NCBI GenBank assembly: GCA_002721545.1
Contig: PBKR01000031.1
Coordinates: forward strand, 23,032 to 87,031
Direction of reading: 5' to 3'
Length of the DNA: 64,000 nucleotides
DNA from: Nitrosomonadaceae bacterium
GTDB lineage: Bacteria > Pseudomonadota > Gammaproteobacteria > Burkholderiales > Nitrosomonadaceae
The notes under the pieces were generated by a model that saw only the letters and a program-made list of their open reading frames with translations, searched no databases and was not told the origin of the DNA. A program made the position numbers and the translations under genes. Of the stretch, positions 61,365-64,000 are shown piece by piece (the stretch's first letter is position 1; each line of letters opens with the position of its first letter).

Positions 61365-61971
61365 GGGCGTTTCCGCGCTTGGTATTAACCTGCCAGAAGG
61401 TGCTGCAGAGCGGCTGTTACAATATTTGGCTTTAATGGAGAAGTGGGGCAAAGTATACAACTTGACAGCGATATGTAAGCCGGAAGAGATGTTAAGTTTG
61501 CACTTGTTTGATAGTTTAGTTATTTTGCCATATATTTCGGGGCCTTTTATTGCAGATGTGGGCAGTGGTGCCGGTCTTCCTGGGGTTCCTTTGGCTTTAG
61601 CTAGGCCTGATTGGCGCGTGGTTTTATTTGAGAGCAATCAAAAGAAAGCTATATTTTTACAGCAAGCTCGAATTGAATTGAACTTGAAAAATATTGAGGT
61701 AATTGCAGGGCGAGTTGAAAATTTTAGCCCGAGACAAATGTTTGATACAGTTGTTTCTCGTGCCTTCTCAGGTCTTGCTGATTATGTTCAACAGGCAGGC
61801 CATTTATGTAAAGAGGCTTATAAAGGGGGCATAATAGTGGCAATGAAAGGAAAAAACCCCCGAGGAGAGCTGGCACAAATTCCAGAGCAGTTTGTTATAA
61901 AAAAAATATCTTCAGTTATAGTTCCGGGGCTCGGTGCAGAACGGCACCTTGTGTTTATTAATCGTAATTAA
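61339..61971 (+). CDS. rsmG: 16S rRNA (guanine527-N7)-methyltransferase RsmG
   Basis: SAM-dependent methyltransferase of 16S rRNA G527. The SAM site [21 protein letters not shown] and [17 protein letters not shown] are conserved, as is [21 protein letters not shown] near the N terminus. At 210 aa it is typical. The GTG start lies within the end of mnmG, so the two are translationally linked. Confidence 0.96.
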   Translation: MSLKSQLDEGVSALGINLPEGAAERLLQYLALMEKWGKVYNLTAICKPEEMLSLHLFDSLVILPYISGPFIADVGSGAGLPGVPLALARPDWRVVLFESNQKKAIFLQQARIELNLKNIEVIAGRVENFSPRQMFDTVVSRAFSGLADYVQQAGHLCKEAYKGGIIVAMKGKNPRGELAQIPEQFVIKKISSVIVPGLGAERHLVFINRN

Positions 61972-62037
61972 TTTTAATAATATATAGAGCGGATCATATA
62001 TAGATTTATGGCCAAAAAAAACTTGGGAGGCGGCTTA

Positions 62038-62826
62038 GTGGCGAAAATTTTGGCAGTAACAAACCAAAAAGGTGGTGTAGGAAAAACTACAACTACTGTA
62101 AACTTGGCGGCGAGTTTGGCAGCTGCTAAGCGTAAGGTGTTATTAGTTGATTTGGACCCACAAGGTAATGCCACTATGGGAAGCGGCATAGATAAAAAAA
62201 GGTTAGAAAAAACAATTTACCATGCCTTAGTGAATAAGCAATCCTTAGCCGATATCTGTATAGCTTCAACCAGTGGGAAGTATGATCTGATTCCTGCAAA
62301 TCGTGATTTAGCTGGAGCAGAGGTTGAAATGGTGGGATTGCAGCGGCGAGAAATGCGGTTGAGGGACTTGTTAGAGAAAATTAAAAATAAATATGACTTT
62401 ATTTTATTAGACTGTCCTCCGGCGCTTAGTTTGCTTACATTAAATGGATTGTGTGCGGCAAATGCTGTAATGATTCCAATGCAGTGTGAGTATTATGCAT
62501 TGGAAGGGTTAAGTGATTTAGTTAATACAATAAAAAGAGTGCGTATTAATTTGAATCCTGCTCTTGAGATTGAGGGTTTGCTGCGAACAATGTTTGATCC
62601 AAGAAATGCTTTGACAAGACAGGTATCAGATCAATTAAGGGATCATTTTGGGGCTAAAGTTTATCGTACAGTAATTCCACGTAATGTCAGATTGGCAGAA
62701 GCGCCAAGTTTTGGAAAGCCAGTTTTATACCATGATAAACAATCTAAAGGCTCGCAAGCATATCTTGCATTAGCTGGAGAAATTTTAAATAGGTACCCTG
62801 CTAATACTGATTTAAAATATGAATAG
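62038..62826 (+). CDS. parA: Chromosome partitioning ATPase ParA (Soj)
   Basis: Walker-type ATPase that moves ParB-parS complexes. The deviant Walker A is NQKGGVGKTTTTVNLAASLA, Walker A' DLDPQGNATMGSG, Walker B FILLDCPPALSLL. The ORF track starts at ATG 62008; the GTG at 62038 has GGGAGG at 7 nt spacing and gives the family N terminus (AKILAVTNQKGG), so it is preferred (262 aa). It is followed by parB after 49 bp. Confidence 0.95.
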   Translation: MAKILAVTNQKGGVGKTTTTVNLAASLAAAKRKVLLVDLDPQGNATMGSGIDKKRLEKTIYHALVNKQSLADICIASTSGKYDLIPANRDLAGAEVEMVGLQRREMRLRDLLEKIKNKYDFILLDCPPALSLLTLNGLCAANAVMIPMQCEYYALEGLSDLVNTIKRVRINLNPALEIEGLLRTMFDPRNALTRQVSDQLRDHFGAKVYRTVIPRNVRLAEAPSFGKPVLYHDKQSKGSQAYLALAGEILNRYPANTDLKYE

Positions 62827-62875
62827 AAGAGAGTTAATTTAAAGAAACAGTATATAAAAACAAGCGAGACAAAAG

Positions 62876-63718
62876 ATGACAAAACAAAAAGGCTTGGGAA
62901 GGGGGCTAGATGCGTTGTTGGATGGGGGTGGTGATTTTGATAAGAATGAGGGGGTGCTGCAGAATTTAAAAATTTCTTATTTGCATCCAGGAAAATACCA
63001 GCCCCGTACCAGTATGGATAAGGCCTCATTGGCTGAGCTTGCAGATTCTATAAAGGCGCATGGGGTTATGCAGCCAATATTAGTTAGGCAGACCACAGGA
63101 AATATTTATGAAATAATTGCTGGTGAGCGGCGATGGCGAGCAGCACAATTGGCTGGCCTTAGAGAGGTTCCAGTACTCATTCGCGAGGTGGCAGATGAGG
63201 ATGCATTGGGAATGGCATTGATTGAAAATATTCAACGAGAAAATTTAAACCCTCTTGAAGAAGCTTTGGGGGTTCAGCGACTTATCAAGGAGTTTGGCAT
63301 GACTCATCAGGCGGTAGGCCATGTTTTAGGCAGCTCTCGTAGTTCAATTTCAAATTTATTGCGTTTGTTAAGTTTGCCAATGTCTGTTCAAAAGTTGATG
63401 ATGCGGGGAAAGCTTGATATGGGTCATGGGAGGGCATTGCTTGCTCTTCATGGCGTTAAGCAAATTGAAGCTGCAAATTTGGTTGTACATAGAAATCTCT
63501 CTGTGCGTGAAACAGAAATACTCGTGGGTCGAATGAGCGGGGCCAAGTCTTTAAAGAAGCATAAAAGTCGTGACTTATTACTTTTGCAGGAGGAAGTCTC
63601 CTCTAAGCTAGGGGCACAAATTGCTATCAAGCCTGGGAAAAAAGAAAGAGGAAATTTGATAATTCATTATAGTAATTTAGAACAATTAGATGAAATTTTA
63701 GCAAAATTAAGAAATTAG
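62876..63718 (+). CDS. parB: Chromosome partitioning protein ParB (Spo0J)
   Basis: CTP-dependent clamp that loads at parS. The N terminus KQKGLGRGLDALL, the nuclease-like/CTP domain with PGKYQPRTSMD and GERRWRAAQLAGLREVPVLIR, box IENIQRENLNPLEEALGVQRLIKEF, and the helix-turn-helix MTHQAVGHVLGSSRSSISNLLRLLSLP are intact. At 280 aa it is normal. Its binding sites are the two parS palindromes at 58.7-58.8 kb. Confidence 0.97.
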   Translation: MTKQKGLGRGLDALLDGGGDFDKNEGVLQNLKISYLHPGKYQPRTSMDKASLAELADSIKAHGVMQPILVRQTTGNIYEIIAGERRWRAAQLAGLREVPVLIREVADEDALGMALIENIQRENLNPLEEALGVQRLIKEFGMTHQAVGHVLGSSRSSISNLLRLLSLPMSVQKLMMRGKLDMGHGRALLALHGVKQIEAANLVVHRNLSVRETEILVGRMSGAKSLKKHKSRDLLLLQEEVSSKLGAQIAIKPGKKERGNLIIHYSNLEQLDEILAKLRN

Positions 63719-63739
63719 CGAGCTGCTAATTTTTATATT
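63712..63739 (+). terminator. Probable terminator of parAB
   Basis: Hairpin AAATTAGC-GAGCT-GCTAATTT overlapping the parB stop codon and followed by TTATATTTT. The stem is AT-rich, so strength is moderate. Confidence 0.55.
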
Positions 63740-63870
63740 TTGTGTTCGGCCTAGCTTTGTCCAGATTAAGCAATTAAAAAAAGCACTCTATTTTGTAGGT
63801 ATTAATTAATAGAGCACAATATCTACTTTTTGTTGAGCAAATATTTAGATAATGGTCTGATTTCAATGTG

Positions 63871-63892
63871 GTTACGTATGTAATTACGTAAC
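63871..63892. promoter_or_regulatory. Interrupted palindrome upstream of the gene beyond the right edge
   Basis: GTTACGTA-TGTAAT-TACGTAAC: perfect 8-bp arms and a 6-bp centre. It lies 8 bp before a candidate -35 element. Confidence 0.4.
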
Positions 63893-63899
63893 AAATTAC

Positions 63900-63929
63900 T
63901 TGACTTGGGGCGCTTTTCTCGGCTAATCT
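63900..63929 (+). promoter_or_regulatory. Possible promoter reading out of the right edge
   Basis: TTGACT and TAATCT are spaced 18 bp. In related genomes the atp operon often follows parB, but that gene is outside the window, so the target is unknown. Confidence 0.35.
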
Positions 63930-64000
63930 GCAGATTGATTGTCGGCTAATATAAGTGTCGAGATATATTCTCGTCACAAAGGTTTTGAAAGTCGTAGTAC

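Noticed and set aside
63774-63977. 67-aa minus-strand ORF at the right edge
   Set aside because: It covers the palindrome and likely promoter region, and no family is recognised.

Overview
The window is about 64 kb of a low-GC bacterial chromosome spanning the replication origin. Gene content and order point to a betaproteobacterium close to the Nitrosomonadales/Methylophilales: a DUF3460 protein, a RibBA whose cyclohydrolase half has lost its zinc cysteines, the order glyA-nrdR-ribD/ribE-ribBA-ribH-nusB-thiL-pgpA-pncC-recA-recX-alaS, and an intact ybgC-tolQRAB-pal-cpoB-queE-queC run behind ruvCAB. There is no phage, IS element, CRISPR array or toxin-antitoxin pair that I can support. The species cannot be named from the sequence alone.

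Layout. 1-0.8 kb: end of a short-chain dehydrogenase, then msrA. 0.8-19.9 kb: one long run of minus-strand genes: cca, an NDUFA9-like protein, a Slt-type transglycosylase, gdhA, queC/queE, the Tol-Pal envelope system, ybgC, ruvBAC, yebC, thiO, ispH and a DAHP synthase. 20.2-24.4 kb (plus): miaA, an acyl-CoA synthetase, and a monocistronic copper nitrite reductase gene (nirK) with its own promoter, palindromic operator candidate and terminator. 24.4-31 kb: a loose region with an orphan acyl carrier protein, a 58-aa DUF3460 gene missed by the ORF track, long non-coding stretches, ppa plus an unknown partner, an MFS/BT1-like transporter, a Wzx-like flippase and tRNA-Arg(CCT). 31-42.6 kb: bcp, smr, trxB, alaS (with an unusual insertion), recX, recA, pncC, pgpA, thiL, nusB, ribH, ribBA and ribE. 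42.9-44.7 kb: a RegB/RegA redox two-component pair placed in the opposite direction inside the riboflavin cluster, followed by ribD, nrdR and glyA. 47.8-49.2 kb: a class III aminotransferase.

Origin. gyrB, dnaN and dnaA run leftward; rpmH, rnpA, yidD, yidC, mnmE, mnmG, rsmG, parA and parB run rightward. The dnaA-rpmH gap (about 54.4-54.8 kb) is AT-rich and holds a perfect DnaA box. The plus strand changes from C-rich to G-rich across this point, and gene direction changes with it, so this is the likely oriC. Two perfect parS sites lie 4.3 kb to the right, next to mnmE and upstream of parAB.

Working together. The window mostly encodes housekeeping: origin firing and segregation, ribosome and tRNA maturation, envelope maintenance, recombination, and riboflavin, thiamine, queuosine and isoprenoid synthesis. 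The main accessory or respiratory signals are nirK and RegBA, which together suggest redox- or oxygen-tuned nitrogen-oxide metabolism. Points worth checking are the apparent ATT start of ruvC, the insertion in AlaS, the two 7-5-7 palindromes upstream of nirK and regBA, and the unknown gene beside ppa.
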